From Bacillus sp. 1NLA3E (GTDB taxonomy: Bacteria > Bacillota > Bacilli > Bacillales > Cytobacillaceae): a stretch of 64,000 nucleotides of DNA. Every line of letters begins with the position of its first letter. Within the stretch, counting starts at the first letter, position 1. The position numbers were made by a program, and so were the translations under genes. The notes below the pieces were generated by a model. That model was not told the origin of the DNA and ran no database searches. It saw nothing but the letters and a program-made list of their open reading frames with translations. Below, one piece after another: positions 43,641 through 53,062 of this stretch. The stretch is taken from the NCBI RefSeq assembly GCF_000242895.2, contig NC_021171.1:964001-1028000 (forward strand), given 5' to 3'.

Positions 43641-46600
43641 TGAAGTGAATTGGACAGATGACCAGTGGAAAGCAATTTATGCAAAAAACCAAGATATCCT
43701 CGTTGCCGCAGCAGCTGGGTCGGGAAAAACGGCGGTTTTAGTAGAACGAATGATTCAGAGAATTCTTTCGGCAGAGAATCCGGTAAATGTGGATGAACTT
43801 TTGGTCGTGACGTTTACCAATGCCTCGGCTGCGGAGATGAGGCATCGAATTGGGGAGGCCTTGGAGAAAGCAATTCAGGCTGATCCAAAATCAGTTAATC
43901 TTAGAAAACAATTAACGTTATTAAATCGGGCATCCATTTCAACCTTGCATTCCTTCTGTTTAGATGTCATTCGAAAATACTATTATTTAATTGATATAGA
44001 TCCCAGTTTTCGTATTGCCGATGAAACCGAGGCGCAACTGCTGCGTGATGAAGTGATCGATGAGTTATTTGAGGAAGAGTATGCCAATGCCGACAATGAG
44101 GCTTTTTTCGCTTTAGTGGATTCATTTACAAACGATCGCAGTGATCAAGCACTACAAACTATCATTCACGATGTATATGATTTTGCCATGGCCAATTCAT
44201 CACCTACAAACTACTTGAAATCGATGATAACGATGTATGAGGTTGATGAGACGTCTCAAATCGAGAACCTCCCGTTTATTCAGGTGTTGCTTGAAGATAT
44301 CGAATTACAGCTCCAAGGTTCGAAGCAATTGCTCCAGCAAGGGCTGAATCTCACCATGCTACCAGCGGGTCCGGCGCCAAGGGCAGAAAACTTTACCGCT
44401 GATATCCAATATGTTGATACTTTGTTAGCTGCAAAAAGTAAATCATGGGATGCACTATATTCATTGATTCAAACGGTCCCTTTTTCAAGAGCAAAAACTT
44501 GTAAAGGGGATCAATATGATCCGATTTTAATGGAAAATGCCCAAAACTTACGTAAAAGGGCTAAAAAAATTATTACCGATATTCAAGCAGAACTTTTTTC
44601 CAGGAGGCCTCAAAGCTTTCTGAACGATATGCAGGAAGTAAGGCATTATATCGAAACGATTGTAAAGCTTGTTCATTCTTTTTCGACCCGTTTTTCGGCG
44701 GTGAAAAAGGAAAAGGGACTGGTTGATTTTTCTGATTTAGAGCATTACTGTTTGGATTTACTAACCGAAAAATTTGCGGAAGATGGCTCAAGAATGCCAT
44801 CGGAGGCTGCTTTATTTTACCAAAATCGCTTTAAAGAGGTTTTGGTTGATGAATACCAAGATACGAATATGGTTCAAGAAGCGATACTACAGCTCGTGAC
44901 AAAAGGCAAAGAGGAATCAGGGAATTTATTTATGGTTGGTGACGTGAAGCAGTCGATATACCGTTTCCGCCTAGCTGAACCCAATTTATTTCTTGGAAAG
45001 TACCAGCGGTTTTCTATGGATGGAACGGATGGTGGTTTTCGAATCGATCTAGCCCAGAACTTCAGAAGCCGTAAGGAAATTCTCGACGGCACTAATTATT
45101 TATTTAAACAGCTAATGGGTGAAAAGGTTGGAGAAATCAAATATGATGACGCCGCTGAATTGAAGCTTGGTGCAAACTATCCAGTTGAGGGAGATTTTCC
45201 TATTGAACTCATCTTAATCGATCAAGCGGACAAGGTGGACAAGAGCGAAAGTTTAGAACCACCAGAAGAAGGTAGTAGCGATTCGGGATTTGATCTTAAT
45301 GATCTTGAACAATCGGAACTCGAAGCTAGGATGATCGCTATAAAAATAAAAACAATGTTCGCGGAACGAAAGCAAGTTTATAATGCAAAAACCAATTCTT
45401 CAAAACCAGTGATGTTCAGGGATATCGTTATTTTGCTACGCTCGATGACATGGGCTCCACATATGCTTGAGGAATTAAAACGGCAAGGAATTCCGGTCTA
45501 TGCTAAATTATCATCGGGATATTTTGAGGCGACAGAAGTGGCGATTATGATGTCTTTATTAAAAATCATTGACAATCCATATCAAGACATCCCGCTAGCA
45601 GCTGTATTACGGTCGCCAATCGTCGGCTTAACTGAGGCTGAGCTAGCTGAAATTCGAATCAATCAGAAAAGCGGGACATTTTATGAAGCCTTCGCCTTAT
45701 TTTGTCAGCAGAAGCCTTCGGAAAATCAGGAGGAGCTGTTTGAAAAAATTCGGCCATTTTTTGAGCGATTGACAGACTGGAGAACGAGGGCACGGCAAGG
45801 AGCCTTGTCCCAGTTCATTTGGCAGTTATTACGTGAAACAAGATTTTATGAATTCGTTAGCGGCATGCCAGGAGGCAAACAACGGCAAGCCAACCTGCGG
45901 GCCTTGTTTGACCGAGCCAGAGTATATGAAGCAACGTCATTTAGAGGACTGTTTCGGTTTTTACGTTTCATCGAGCGGATGAGGGATCGTGGTAATGACC
46001 TTGGTGCTGCCCATGCTCTTGGTGAACAAGAGGACGTTGTCCGCATCATGACGATTCACAGCAGTAAAGGGTTGGAATTCCCAGTGGTTTTCATGGCTGG
46101 GCTCAATCGCAAATTTAATATGATGGATATAAGAAAACCGTATATGCTAGATAAGGAATTTGGATTTGCCGCAAAATACGTCGATATTGAAAAACGAATT
46201 TCCTATCCTTCATTACCACAGTTGGTATTTAAACGAAAAAAGAAAATGGAAATGTTAGCTGAGGAAATGCGTGTCCTTTATGTTGCGTTGACACGAGCGA
46301 AGGAAAAGCTTTATTTGTTAGCGTCTGTAAAGGATTTACAGAAATCGATTGACAAGTGGATGCAACTGAAAGAACACCAAGACTGGCTTTTACCTGAGTA
46401 CGATCGGGCAACAGCCTCAGCATTCTTAGATTGGGTCGGCCCAGCACTTATTCGTCATCATGATTGTGAAGCTTTAACCACCTCAGCTGACCAAGAAAGC
46501 CCGCCTGCATTAGTCTCAAGTGAGATTTGTGAGCACGCTTCACATTGGAAGATTGTTAATATAGCAGCAGATGAGGTAGCGGCTATTGAAGAGAAAAGCA

Positions 46601-47400
46601 ATGAGGAAGAGCAAACTGTGATGGACTTTGTTCAAAAAGGGATCCGAACGCCGATCTCAACTGATGCTTACCAAATTGTGAAGGAACAGCTTTCCTGGAA
46701 ATATGAGCATATCGAAGCATCCAAACATCTTTCTAAACAATCAGTATCGGAAATAAAGCGGCAACAGGAGATTTTTAATCATGGTAGTGGCACTGAGTTG
46801 CAGCATAAATTTTCAAAACCGCTGTTTAAGAGGCCTAGATTCATGCAGGATAAAGCCTTGACGCCTGCCGAACGGGGAACGGCGATGCATATGGTGATGC
46901 AGCATGTAGATTTTACCAAAGCGATTAATGATTTTGCAATTCATGCATTATTGGATCGAATGGTTGAAAATGAACTTTTATCAATTGAGCAAAAAGAAGT
47001 GATTGATGCCGACCGTATTGTTGCTTTTTTCCAAACTGAGTTAGGTAATCGTCTTGCAAATGCTAGTAGGATTAAACGCGAAGTTCCGTTCAGCTTGTCC
47101 ATTCCTGCATCTCGGGTTTATGCCGATTGGAATGGGAAAGATGATGAACAGGTGCTCGTCCAAGGGATTATCGACTGTTTATTTGAGGATGAGCAAGGCG
47201 TTGTGTTGCTTGATTATAAAACAGATGCGATTACTGACCGATTCAAGGGTGGCTTTGAAGAAGCGATGCCAGTGTTAGCAGAGCGGTACAGAGTTCAAAT
47301 CAACTTATACGCCAAAGCGGTTGAACAAATATTAAAGAAACCTGTCGAGGAGAAGTTCTTATTTTTCTTTGACGGCGGCCATTTGTTGAAGATCGATTAA
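43609..47400 (+). CDS. addA: ATP-dependent helicase/nuclease subunit AddA
   Basis: This 1263-residue UvrD-like helicase has a C-terminal RecB-type nuclease. Walker A AAAAGSGKT is at 33-41, VVTFTNASAAEMRHRI near 65-80, the Walker B VDEYQDTN near 413-420, IMTIHSSKGLEFPVVF near 814-829, RVLYVALTRAKEKL near 886-899 and the nuclease motif LLDYKTDA near 1200-1207. The TTG start lies inside the end of addB after AAGGAGG, so the subunits are coupled. It is followed by a hairpin and the convergent gerP operon. Confidence 0.96.
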   Translation: MVQSIIPPKPDEVNWTDDQWKAIYAKNQDILVAAAAGSGKTAVLVERMIQRILSAENPVNVDELLVVTFTNASAAEMRHRIGEALEKAIQADPKSVNLRKQLTLLNRASISTLHSFCLDVIRKYYYLIDIDPSFRIADETEAQLLRDEVIDELFEEEYANADNEAFFALVDSFTNDRSDQALQTIIHDVYDFAMANSSPTNYLKSMITMYEVDETSQIENLPFIQVLLEDIELQLQGSKQLLQQGLNLTMLPAGPAPRAENFTADIQYVDTLLAAKSKSWDALYSLIQTVPFSRAKTCKGDQYDPILMENAQNLRKRAKKIITDIQAELFSRRPQSFLNDMQEVRHYIETIVKLVHSFSTRFSAVKKEKGLVDFSDLEHYCLDLLTEKFAEDGSRMPSEAALFYQNRFKEVLVDEYQDTNMVQEAILQLVTKGKEESGNLFMVGDVKQSIYRFRLAEPNLFLGKYQRFSMDGTDGGFRIDLAQNFRSRKEILDGTNYLFKQLMGEKVGEIKYDDAAELKLGANYPVEGDFPIELILIDQADKVDKSESLEPPEEGSSDSGFDLNDLEQSELEARMIAIKIKTMFAERKQVYNAKTNSSKPVMFRDIVILLRSMTWAPHMLEELKRQGIPVYAKLSSGYFEATEVAIMMSLLKIIDNPYQDIPLAAVLRSPIVGLTEAELAEIRINQKSGTFYEAFALFCQQKPSENQEELFEKIRPFFERLTDWRTRARQGALSQFIWQLLRETRFYEFVSGMPGGKQRQANLRALFDRARVYEATSFRGLFRFLRFIERMRDRGNDLGAAHALGEQEDVVRIMTIHSSKGLEFPVVFMAGLNRKFNMMDIRKPYMLDKEFGFAAKYVDIEKRISYPSLPQLVFKRKKKMEMLAEEMRVLYVALTRAKEKLYLLASVKDLQKSIDKWMQLKEHQDWLLPEYDRATASAFLDWVGPALIRHHDCEALTTSADQESPPALVSSEICEHASHWKIVNIAADEVAAIEEKSNEEEQTVMDFVQKGIRTPISTDAYQIVKEQLSWKYEHIEASKHLSKQSVSEIKRQQEIFNHGSGTELQHKFSKPLFKRPRFMQDKALTPAERGTAMHMVMQHVDFTKAINDFAIHALLDRMVENELLSIEQKEVIDADRIVAFFQTELGNRLANASRIKREVPFSLSIPASRVYADWNGKDDEQVLVQGIIDCLFEDEQGVVLLDYKTDAITDRFKGGFEEAMPVLAERYRVQINLYAKAVEQILKKPVEEKFLFFFDGGHLLKID

Positions 47401-47407
47401 GAGTAAT

Positions 47408-47481
47408 AAAGGGGTCTGACTCCACAAAATCCATGTCGAGATGACATCTGTAAACATGGAGAAGTGGTGTCTGATCCCTTT
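47408..47481. repeat. imperfect GTCTGAC-type hairpin between addA and gerPF
   Basis: AAAGGGGTCTGACTCCAC (47408-47425) pairs with GTGGTGTCTGATCCCTTT (47464-47481) with three mismatches. An inner stem CCATGT/ACATGG lies between the arms. It resembles the dispersed GGGGTCTGAC palindromes seen in many Bacillus genomes and may also stop both convergent transcripts. A related fragment (GGGGTCTATGTCTGGCCC) follows asnO near 55641. Confidence 0.65.
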
Positions 47482-47493
47482 AATTAAGTTTAT

Positions 47494-47712
47494 TTAGTTA
47501 TTTCCAATTGTCGGTTGATCAATGAGATTGGTGTCAAGGACGTTACTTCCACTAATCCCGTTATTGGTGATTATAAATCCTCCCGTGTTTGCTGCTCCAG
47601 ATCCCGAATTTGATTTTGAATTACTTTTTGGGGAAATGATCGCCGTATCACCAAATTGAACGATTCCTCCACCTACATTTACAATCTGAACTGGTCCTAC
47701 GAAAGATGGCAT
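47494..47712 (-). CDS. gerPF: spore germination protein GerPF
   Basis: This 72-residue small protein of the GerPA/GerPF family has the family core FVGPVQIVNVGGGIVQFGDT, a Ser/Asn-rich middle (SPKSNSKSNSGSG) and FNTG-like ANTGGFIITNN. GerP proteins are needed for passage of germinants through the spore coat. It is the last gene of the gerPA-PF operon, made in the mother cell under sigma-K. AAGGAG precedes the ATG. It shares the C-terminal ILDTNLIDQ-type motif with GerPA at 49252. Confidence 0.93.
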   Translation of the reverse strand: MPSFVGPVQIVNVGGGIVQFGDTAIISPKSNSKSNSGSGAANTGGFIITNNGISGSNVLDTNLIDQPTIGNN

Positions 47713-47765
47713 ATTAAAACTCCTTTAAAAAAAACGCTGTTTATCATCGAATTAAATCGATAATT

Positions 47766-48179
47766 TTACCTGACCCCCAATTTATTAACCTGGGTATTTC
47801 CAGAACCTTGTTCACTCAAAAGCTGGCGAATATGTTTAACTCTTGATTCCATTTGAATGGTCTTACTATTTCCAACATGAACGAAAGAAGAAGCCGAAAC
47901 CCCGATGACATGGATATTATTCACTTTTATTATAGAACTTAGTGGATTATAGGTTTGCATCGCAAGATTTTCAGTAATCGGTTGAAAAGGAATGGGATCG
48001 AAAAAAATTGGGAATGCCGCGAAATCCCCTTCATTTCCAAAAAAAAGCTCTTCTTGGCGCTGAACTGCAATTGCCCGTGTGAAACCTTGGATATAGCATG
48101 AATCTCCAAGCTGAATGACAGAAGAAAATAAAGCTGTGATAATCTTGAGGGAATCGACATAAGAAGACCGCCCGACCAT
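47766..48179 (-). CDS. gerPE: spore germination protein GerPE
   Basis: This 137-residue protein is in the position and of the size of GerPE. It starts GRSSYVDSLKIITALFSS and contains IQLGDSCYI, RAIAVQRQEELFFGNEGDF, the repeated VNNIHVIGVSASSFVHVGNS and a final IRQLL. The IxVIGVSSSS..VG motif is shared with GerPD and GerPB, which shows a common fold. Part of the coat-permeability system. The ATG is one base from the gerPD stop, so it is coupled. Confidence 0.92.
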   Translation of the reverse strand: MVGRSSYVDSLKIITALFSSVIQLGDSCYIQGFTRAIAVQRQEELFFGNEGDFAAFPIFFDPIPFQPITENLAMQTYNPLSSIIKVNNIHVIGVSASSFVHVGNSKTIQMESRVKHIRQLLSEQGSGNTQVNKLGVR

Positions 48180-48180
48180 G

Positions 48181-48363
48181 CTACCTTGCTCCCTTGGCGA
48201 GCGGAACTAAAGGTCCGATAATTAATGATTCGGCCGGTGTGTCAAATATTGAAGCTAATTGAATCGTGTCGGCATCTCCAACCATTAACAGGGAGGAACT
48301 CGAAACCCCAATGACTCTAATGTTTTGGACACATACATCTCGGTTGTATACATGAAAGTCCAA
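48181..48363 (-). CDS. gerPD: spore germination protein GerPD
   Basis: This 60-residue protein carries VCVQNIRVIGVSSSSLLMVGDADTIQLAS (here quoted only in part as RVIGVSSSSLLMVGDAD), the GerPD signature. Its C-terminus is ESLIIGPLVPL. It acts with the other GerP proteins in the inner coat. GGGGGAAT precedes the ATG. Fourth gene of six in the operon; spacing to gerPC is 14 bases. Confidence 0.92.
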   Translation of the reverse strand: MDFHVYNRDVCVQNIRVIGVSSSSLLMVGDADTIQLASIFDTPAESLIIGPLVPLAKGAR

Positions 48364-48377
48364 TTACTATTCCCCCT

Positions 48378-48977
48378 TCATTTAGTGGGTAGATTCGTTA
48401 AAAATGTACATATTCCATTTTCCATTTCCTTAAGAATTTGCCCAATGATGTTTTGTTTCCAGGCCTCTTTTTCCTGCTCATTTCCTCTAAAAGGCGCATG
48501 CTGCAGGTAATGTTGGATCCTTGCAGGGATCTGCTTTTTTATATCTTCTTTAATAAAATCGGTGTAATCTTCTCCTAGCTTTCTGTTCACTCTTGTTTCT
48601 GCATTTTGAATTAATTGGGGTAAATCTGTTTCTAAATGCTGGTAAATTTCGTCTTCAATTTCCATTGTATTCCTAAATTGATTTTTTGGGTCAACACCCC
48701 CGGTACTAGGCCCCGTACCATTGGGAACTTCGAAGCTTTCTATCCCTTGAAGATCTGAAGGATTTAGCCCAATATTTAATGTTCCTGCTAATGACTCTAC
48801 TTTTAATTGATCAAATTTATATTCGATTTTATCAACACAGATGGCAGGCTTTTTTTTCAGTTCATCCAACTCTTTTTTTAATTCAGTAACCAATCCTTCA
48901 AGATATTGAATTCTTCCTTCTTGTCTCGTCATTGATGAATGCAGCTGTTGTAGATAATAGTAAAACTGTTGATACAT
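48378..48977 (-). CDS. gerPC: spore germination protein GerPC
   Basis: This 199-residue protein is the largest GerP member. It starts MYQQFYYYLQQLHSSM, followed by a probable coiled coil (RIQYLEGLVTELKKELDELKK, quoted in part: EGLVTELKKELDELKKK) and VDKIEYKFDQLKVESLAGTL, the conserved GerPC region. The C-terminal half is helical and ends NGICTFLTNLP. The ATG at 48977 follows GAGGTGG; an upstream start would include the ribosome site. Needed for the coat to let germinants in. Confidence 0.92.
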   Translation of the reverse strand: MYQQFYYYLQQLHSSMTRQEGRIQYLEGLVTELKKELDELKKKPAICVDKIEYKFDQLKVESLAGTLNIGLNPSDLQGIESFEVPNGTGPSTGGVDPKNQFRNTMEIEDEIYQHLETDLPQLIQNAETRVNRKLGEDYTDFIKEDIKKQIPARIQHYLQHAPFRGNEQEKEAWKQNIIGQILKEMENGICTFLTNLPTK

Positions 48978-49024
48978 GAAACCACCTCGCACCTACAGAT
49001 TCCTATTTTTGGTGAAATGCTACC

Positions 49025-49243
49025 CTATCTTCCTGCAGAATGTAATGGGACAGAAGGGGATTGGATTAAACTCTCTGAGATTTTTTGACCTGTAGGGGCA
49101 GGCCCAGTAAAACCGCCAGTATTGTAAAGGTGTGACGAAGCTTTTATGATACCGGCGCTGCCAATTTGCAAGACGGATGAGTTGGTTATTCCATCTATTT
49201 TCAAAAAATTAATATTGATGTTCTGTTGGATGTAAAAGTTCAT
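49025..49243 (-). CDS. gerPB: spore germination protein GerPB
   Basis: This 72-residue protein starts MNFYIQQNININFLKIDGIT, then has SSVLQIGSAGIIKASSHLYN and GGFTGPAPTG, the GerPB family layout. GTAGGTGATGAT precedes the ATG, and the gene lies 8 bases after gerPA. Same mother-cell coat function as its neighbours. Confidence 0.93.
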   Translation of the reverse strand: MNFYIQQNININFLKIDGITNSSVLQIGSAGIIKASSHLYNTGGFTGPAPTGQKISESLIQSPSVPLHSAGR

Positions 49244-49251
49244 ATCATCAC

Positions 49252-49473
49252 CTACATGTTAAAGAAATTACCTTGATCAAGTAAATCCTGATCAAACGTA
49301 TTTGTAGAACTGTAATGGTTATTAACATGTAATGCTTCACCAGTATTAAAGGAACCGGCACCAGAGAACGTCTTTGCGGATGTAATCGGCATAATTTTAT
49401 AGACATCTCCAATATGCAACACGGCACTACTTCCGATTGAAGCTACTTGAACCACTCCAACTATTGCTGGCAT
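49252..49473 (-). CDS. gerPA: spore germination protein GerPA
   Basis: This 73-residue protein is the first gene of the operon. It starts MPAIVGVVQVASIGSSAV, followed by LHIGDVYKIMPITSAKTFSG, the FNTG motif, and NTFDQDLLDQ near the C-terminus, which parallels GerPF. The ATG at 49473 is chosen because AAGGGTG lies six bases upstream; a GTG inside that site would give three more residues. Transcribed from the sigma-K promoter at 49494-49521. Confidence 0.93.
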   Translation of the reverse strand: MPAIVGVVQVASIGSSAVLHIGDVYKIMPITSAKTFSGAGSFNTGEALHVNNHYSSTNTFDQDLLDQGNFFNM

Positions 49474-49493
49474 ACATAACACCCTTTCTTTTA

Positions 49494-49521
49494 TATCGTA
49501 TGTTTCAAAGTGAGGGATTGT
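49494..49521 (-). promoter_or_regulatory. sigma-K promoter of the gerP operon
   Basis: On the minus strand, AC (49521-49520) is followed after 17 bases by CATACGATA (49502-49494). This matches the sigma-K pattern AC-N16/17-CATANNNTA exactly. It lies about 20 bases before the gerPA ATG and agrees with late mother-cell expression of gerP. Confidence 0.82.
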
Positions 49522-49592
49522 GATTAAAATGCCTATTTTTTCTTATCGTTACAGAAAAATGTTGGATAACAGAAAAAATATGTTAAAACACG

Positions 49593-49622
49593 TTGTCAAT
49601 AAAGACAGAATTGTGTTAAAAT
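49593..49622 (+). promoter_or_regulatory. promoter of the acyl-CoA synthetase gene
   Basis: TTGTCA (49593-49598) with TTAAAA (49616-49621) at 17 bases, or TAAAAT (49617-49622) at 18. The start codon follows after about 40 bases. No clear FadR-type operator was recognised. Confidence 0.6.
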
Positions 49623-49662
49623 AAATTATATTTTGAAAATTTAATCAATTGAGGTGGAATGG

Positions 49663-51261
49663 ATGAATGTACCATTAGTATTAACACAATTTCTTGACCG
49701 TGCCGTATCTTTATACGGACCAAAACCAGCTATTATAAGTGACGAAAGAGTATTTACATATGAAGAGTTAAACAGTAGAGTAAATCAATTATCACATGGA
49801 TTAAGGGAATTCGGTGTTCAAAAAGGGGACAGGGTTGCGTATTTAGCACCAAATTCAGCAGAGATGTTAGAAGGTTTTTATGGGGTTTTCCAATTAGGTG
49901 CGATTATGGTCCCATTGAATATTCGCTTAAAGCCAGATGATTATTTGTTTATTTTAAACCATAGTGAGTCAAAAATATTGTTTGTCGATGAGGATCTTTA
50001 TTCTTTAATTAAGCCGATTAAAGATAAATTGACTACTGTCGAAGCAATCGTTGTTCATTATAAAGAAAAGGACACTCCAGAACTTGATTACGACGCATGG
50101 TTGTCTAACCAATCTGAACTGCCATTTAAGAGGGAAGTACTGGATGAGGATGATGTTTGTAGCTTATTGTATACAAGCGGAACAACGGGGAATCCAAAAG
50201 GTGTTATGTTAACACATCGTAATAATTATATTCACGCCTTAACATCAATGCATCATTTACGGGTATCCGATCAAGATGTATTATTACATGTATTACCAAT
50301 GTTCCATGTGAATGGATGGGGCTCACCGTTTTATTACACTGCTAATGGTGCTACTCAAGTATGCTCAAGAAAGACTACGGCTGAAACTATTTTTGCTGCA
50401 TTGCAAAAGCATAAAGTTTCAATAATGCATATGGCACCAACTGTTTTAAATTCTCTTCTTCAATTCTATGAAAAAAATGTTCCACAAATTGACCAAGCTG
50501 TCCGTGTTGTGATTGCCGGATCTGCTCCACCACCTGCATTTATCACAAGAGTAGAAAAAGAACTTGGCTGGGAATTCATTCAAGTATATGGAATGACAGA
50601 ATCCTCACCATTAAGCACCGTATCAACCATTCGTTCACACCTAAAGGATCTTCCTGTTAAAGATCAGTACCGGATGAAAGCAAAAGCTGGTCATTCCATG
50701 ATTGGTTGCGAGGTAAAAATCGTCAACGAAGATGGTGAAGAGGTTGCTCACGATGGAAAAGAAATTGGCGAGGTTGTAATTAGAAGTAATGGGGTTATGT
50801 TAGGATATTGGAAAAATGAAGAGGAAACAATGAAAACGATTCGTAATGGTTACCTTTATACTGGTGATATGGGGAATGTTGATGAGTATGGCAATATTGA
50901 CATCGTTGACCGGAAAAAAGATGTTATCATCAGCGGTGGAGAAAACATTTCTTCTATTGAAGTAGAAGGCGTCCTTTACGAGCATCCATCTATTGTTGAA
51001 GCAGCTGTTATTGCGGTTCCACATGAGAAATGGGGCGAAACTCCTCATGCATTTGTTGTATTAAGGGAGAATACTAGTTTGACAGAGCAGGAGATCATTG
51101 CCTTCTCTAGAGAAAAGCTCGCACATTTTAAAGCGGTTACAGGAGTTACGTTTGTGACAGAATTGCCTAAAACTGCTTCTGGAAAAATTCAAAAGGTTCA
51201 TTTACGTGATGACTACTGGAAAAGTAATGGGAATGAAAGCCCAACTCGATTTGTAAACTAA
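49663..51261 (+). CDS. long-chain fatty-acid-CoA ligase (AMP-forming)
   Basis: This 532-residue adenylate-forming enzyme activates a carboxylic acid, probably a fatty acid, through an acyl-AMP to the CoA thioester. It shows LLYTSGTTGNPKGVMLTHRN near 165-184, the aromatic gate region HVLPMFHVNGWG, QVYGMTESSP, GEVVIRSNGVMLGYWK, the YTGDMG motif, DRKKDVIISGGENISSIE and the catalytic Lys in PKTASGKIQK. The ATG at 49663 is five bases after GAGGTGG; a GTG at 49654 overlaps that site. Its own promoter and terminator make it monocistronic. Chain-length preference cannot be told. Confidence 0.88.
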   Translation: MNVPLVLTQFLDRAVSLYGPKPAIISDERVFTYEELNSRVNQLSHGLREFGVQKGDRVAYLAPNSAEMLEGFYGVFQLGAIMVPLNIRLKPDDYLFILNHSESKILFVDEDLYSLIKPIKDKLTTVEAIVVHYKEKDTPELDYDAWLSNQSELPFKREVLDEDDVCSLLYTSGTTGNPKGVMLTHRNNYIHALTSMHHLRVSDQDVLLHVLPMFHVNGWGSPFYYTANGATQVCSRKTTAETIFAALQKHKVSIMHMAPTVLNSLLQFYEKNVPQIDQAVRVVIAGSAPPPAFITRVEKELGWEFIQVYGMTESSPLSTVSTIRSHLKDLPVKDQYRMKAKAGHSMIGCEVKIVNEDGEEVAHDGKEIGEVVIRSNGVMLGYWKNEEETMKTIRNGYLYTGDMGNVDEYGNIDIVDRKKDVIISGGENISSIEVEGVLYEHPSIVEAAVIAVPHEKWGETPHAFVVLRENTSLTEQEIIAFSREKLAHFKAVTGVTFVTELPKTASGKIQKVHLRDDYWKSNGNESPTRFVN

Positions 51262-51263
51262 TG

Positions 51264-51310
51264 AAAAAAACAGGATGGCCCGCGGTAACTGCGGGGCCAT
51301 CCTGTTTTTT
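51264..51310 (+). terminator. terminator after the acyl-CoA ligase gene
   Basis: AAAAAACAGGATGGCCC pairs with GGGGCCATCCTGTTTTTT (about 51264-51280 with 51293-51310). It is a long GC-rich stem with T run on one strand and A run on the other. Confidence 0.92.
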
Positions 51311-51356
51311 GATATAATGATATAGGCATATATCACTCTAGATAAGGAGGGCGGCG

Positions 51357-52532
51357 ATGTCTCAAAATTCAGGTTGCAAAACGGAACAAAGGGATCGAAT
51401 TGTTGCTATAGATATCATCAGAGGAATTTCAATTTTTGGTATATTTTTAGTCAATATGATGTCATTCCACTCACCGCTTCTTTACGTCGATCCTCATACT
51501 AGGTGGCACCAGGGGCTAGAAAAGTATACTTATAGGTTCATAGATGTGTTTGCAGAGGGGAGCTTTTATCCATTATTTGCGCTGCTATTCGGATATAGCT
51601 TTGTACTGTTTCGAGAAAAAGTAGTAGGACAAGGTATGAATTTTACCGTCTTGGCATTACGGAGATTATTCTTTTTATTAGTTGTGGGGATCATCCATGC
51701 ATTTTTCATTTGGCATGGGGATATTCTCATTCAATATTCGATTTTAGGTTTTATTTTTATTTTTTTTGTAACCTTACCTGAACGATCCTTGCTCTCTAGT
51801 GGACTTTATTTGTATGGGGTTCCGGTATTATTTCTACAAATATGGCTATTTGTCAGTACTTGGTTCATGAACAAGGACATGACCAATCAATTTGACCCGA
51901 GGGCAGTCCAACATTCTCTTCATATTTACCAACAAGGAACTATTAGCGAAATAACAAAGATGCGAATAACTGACTGGATGGTGACAAATAACACTGGGAA
52001 TATCCCATTTTTGCTTGTATCAATCTTCCCATTGTTTTTAATCGGAGCCGGGTTCGCTAAACAGAAGTTGCTGGAAAGATCGTTTAAAAGAATATCGCAA
52101 ATGATGTATTTGATGCTTAGTCTTGGACTGATGTTTAAGTTTGTTCCCTACTTGTTTGAAGGGAATCCATGGGCACAATATACACAAGAAAGTATTGGAG
52201 GTCTTTGTTTAGCCATTTTCTATGGAGCTGCCATCATCAAAATAACCCAACATGAGAAAATGACAAAATGGCTCAGTCCTATTGCCGCAGTAGGGAGAAT
52301 GTCGATCAGCAACTATTTATTTCAGTCGATCATTTCAACATGTATTTTTTATAGCTATGGGTTTGGTTTTTATGGGAAGATTTCATTATTTAGTGGTACC
52401 ATTCTCGTGATTATTATTTTTATCGGGCAGATAATAACAAGCAATTTGTGGCTAAAGAGATTCTCTGTCGGACCCGTGGAATGGATCTGGCGCTGTTTCA
52501 CCTATATGAAGGTTATAAAACTAAGAAAATAG
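51357..52532 (+). CDS. DUF418 family membrane protein
   Basis: This 391-residue integral membrane protein has about 9-10 helices. The N-terminal RDRIVAIDIIRGISIFGIF and LVNMMSFHSP and the mid-protein ALLFGYSFVLFREK are the YeiB/DUF418 landmarks. The C-terminal DUF418 domain contains VGRMSISNYLFQSIIS and VGPVEWIWRCFTY. Function unknown; related to acyltransferase-3-like membrane proteins. AAGGAGG precedes the ATG. It is a single gene between terminators, near yisL as in related genomes. Confidence 0.87.
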   Translation: MSQNSGCKTEQRDRIVAIDIIRGISIFGIFLVNMMSFHSPLLYVDPHTRWHQGLEKYTYRFIDVFAEGSFYPLFALLFGYSFVLFREKVVGQGMNFTVLALRRLFFLLVVGIIHAFFIWHGDILIQYSILGFIFIFFVTLPERSLLSSGLYLYGVPVLFLQIWLFVSTWFMNKDMTNQFDPRAVQHSLHIYQQGTISEITKMRITDWMVTNNTGNIPFLLVSIFPLFLIGAGFAKQKLLERSFKRISQMMYLMLSLGLMFKFVPYLFEGNPWAQYTQESIGGLCLAIFYGAAIIKITQHEKMTKWLSPIAAVGRMSISNYLFQSIISTCIFYSYGFGFYGKISLFSGTILVIIIFIGQIITSNLWLKRFSVGPVEWIWRCFTYMKVIKLRK

Positions 52533-52625
52533 GAAAGAAGTAAACAATATAAACACCTTAATTTAGTTATTTTGTCAAAAATATGATATGATGGTGTCAT
52601 TATTTAGGATATAAGGAGGAAAATT

Positions 52626-52982
52626 ATGATACACGCACATATTACTGCCTGGTTTTTATCAATCATATTATTTTTTGTCGCGTTAAGCCTACAAAAAAAT
52701 GGAAAACAAAAAGGCGCCAAAATCGTTCATATGGTATTAAGATTGTTCTATGTTTTAATTTTATTAACTGGGTTCATGCTTTTATTTAGTATCACTAACA
52801 TTAGTGGACTATATATTTTAAAAGCAGCAGGTGGCCTTTGGATTATTGCTAGTTTAGAATTAATCCTAATTAAATCAGCGAAGCAGGTAAAAACGTCACC
52901 ATTCTGGATTCAATTTGTGGTTGCCTTTTTGCTAGTATTATATTTAGGATTTTCATTGCCGTTAGGTTTTAACTTCCTATAA
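52626..52982 (+). CDS. yisL: YisL family membrane protein (DUF1516)
   Basis: This 118-residue protein has four hydrophobic segments and the family opening MIHAHITAWFLSIILFFV, KGAKIVHMVLRLFYVLILLTG (quoted in part: GAKIVHMVLRLFYVLIL) and a final LGFSLPLGFNFL. It matches B. subtilis YisL in size and in start and end motifs. Function unknown. AAGGAGG precedes the ATG. A bidirectional terminator separates it from yisN; the yisL-yisN-asnO order is that of B. subtilis. Confidence 0.9.
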   Translation: MIHAHITAWFLSIILFFVALSLQKNGKQKGAKIVHMVLRLFYVLILLTGFMLLFSITNISGLYILKAAGGLWIIASLELILIKSAKQVKTSPFWIQFVVAFLLVLYLGFSLPLGFNFL

Positions 52983-52988
52983 TAATAG

Positions 52989-53026
52989 AAAAACAGGCTG
53001 TTCCCTTTGTGGACAGCCTGTTTTTC
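52989..53026. terminator. bidirectional terminator between yisL and yisN
   Basis: AAAAACAGGCTGT (52989-53001) pairs with ACAGCCTGTTTTT (53012-53024). A and T runs on both sides serve the convergent yisL and yisN genes. Confidence 0.9.
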
Positions 53027-53062
53027 TATTGGTGAAACCCGAGACACGTAACATGTATTTTG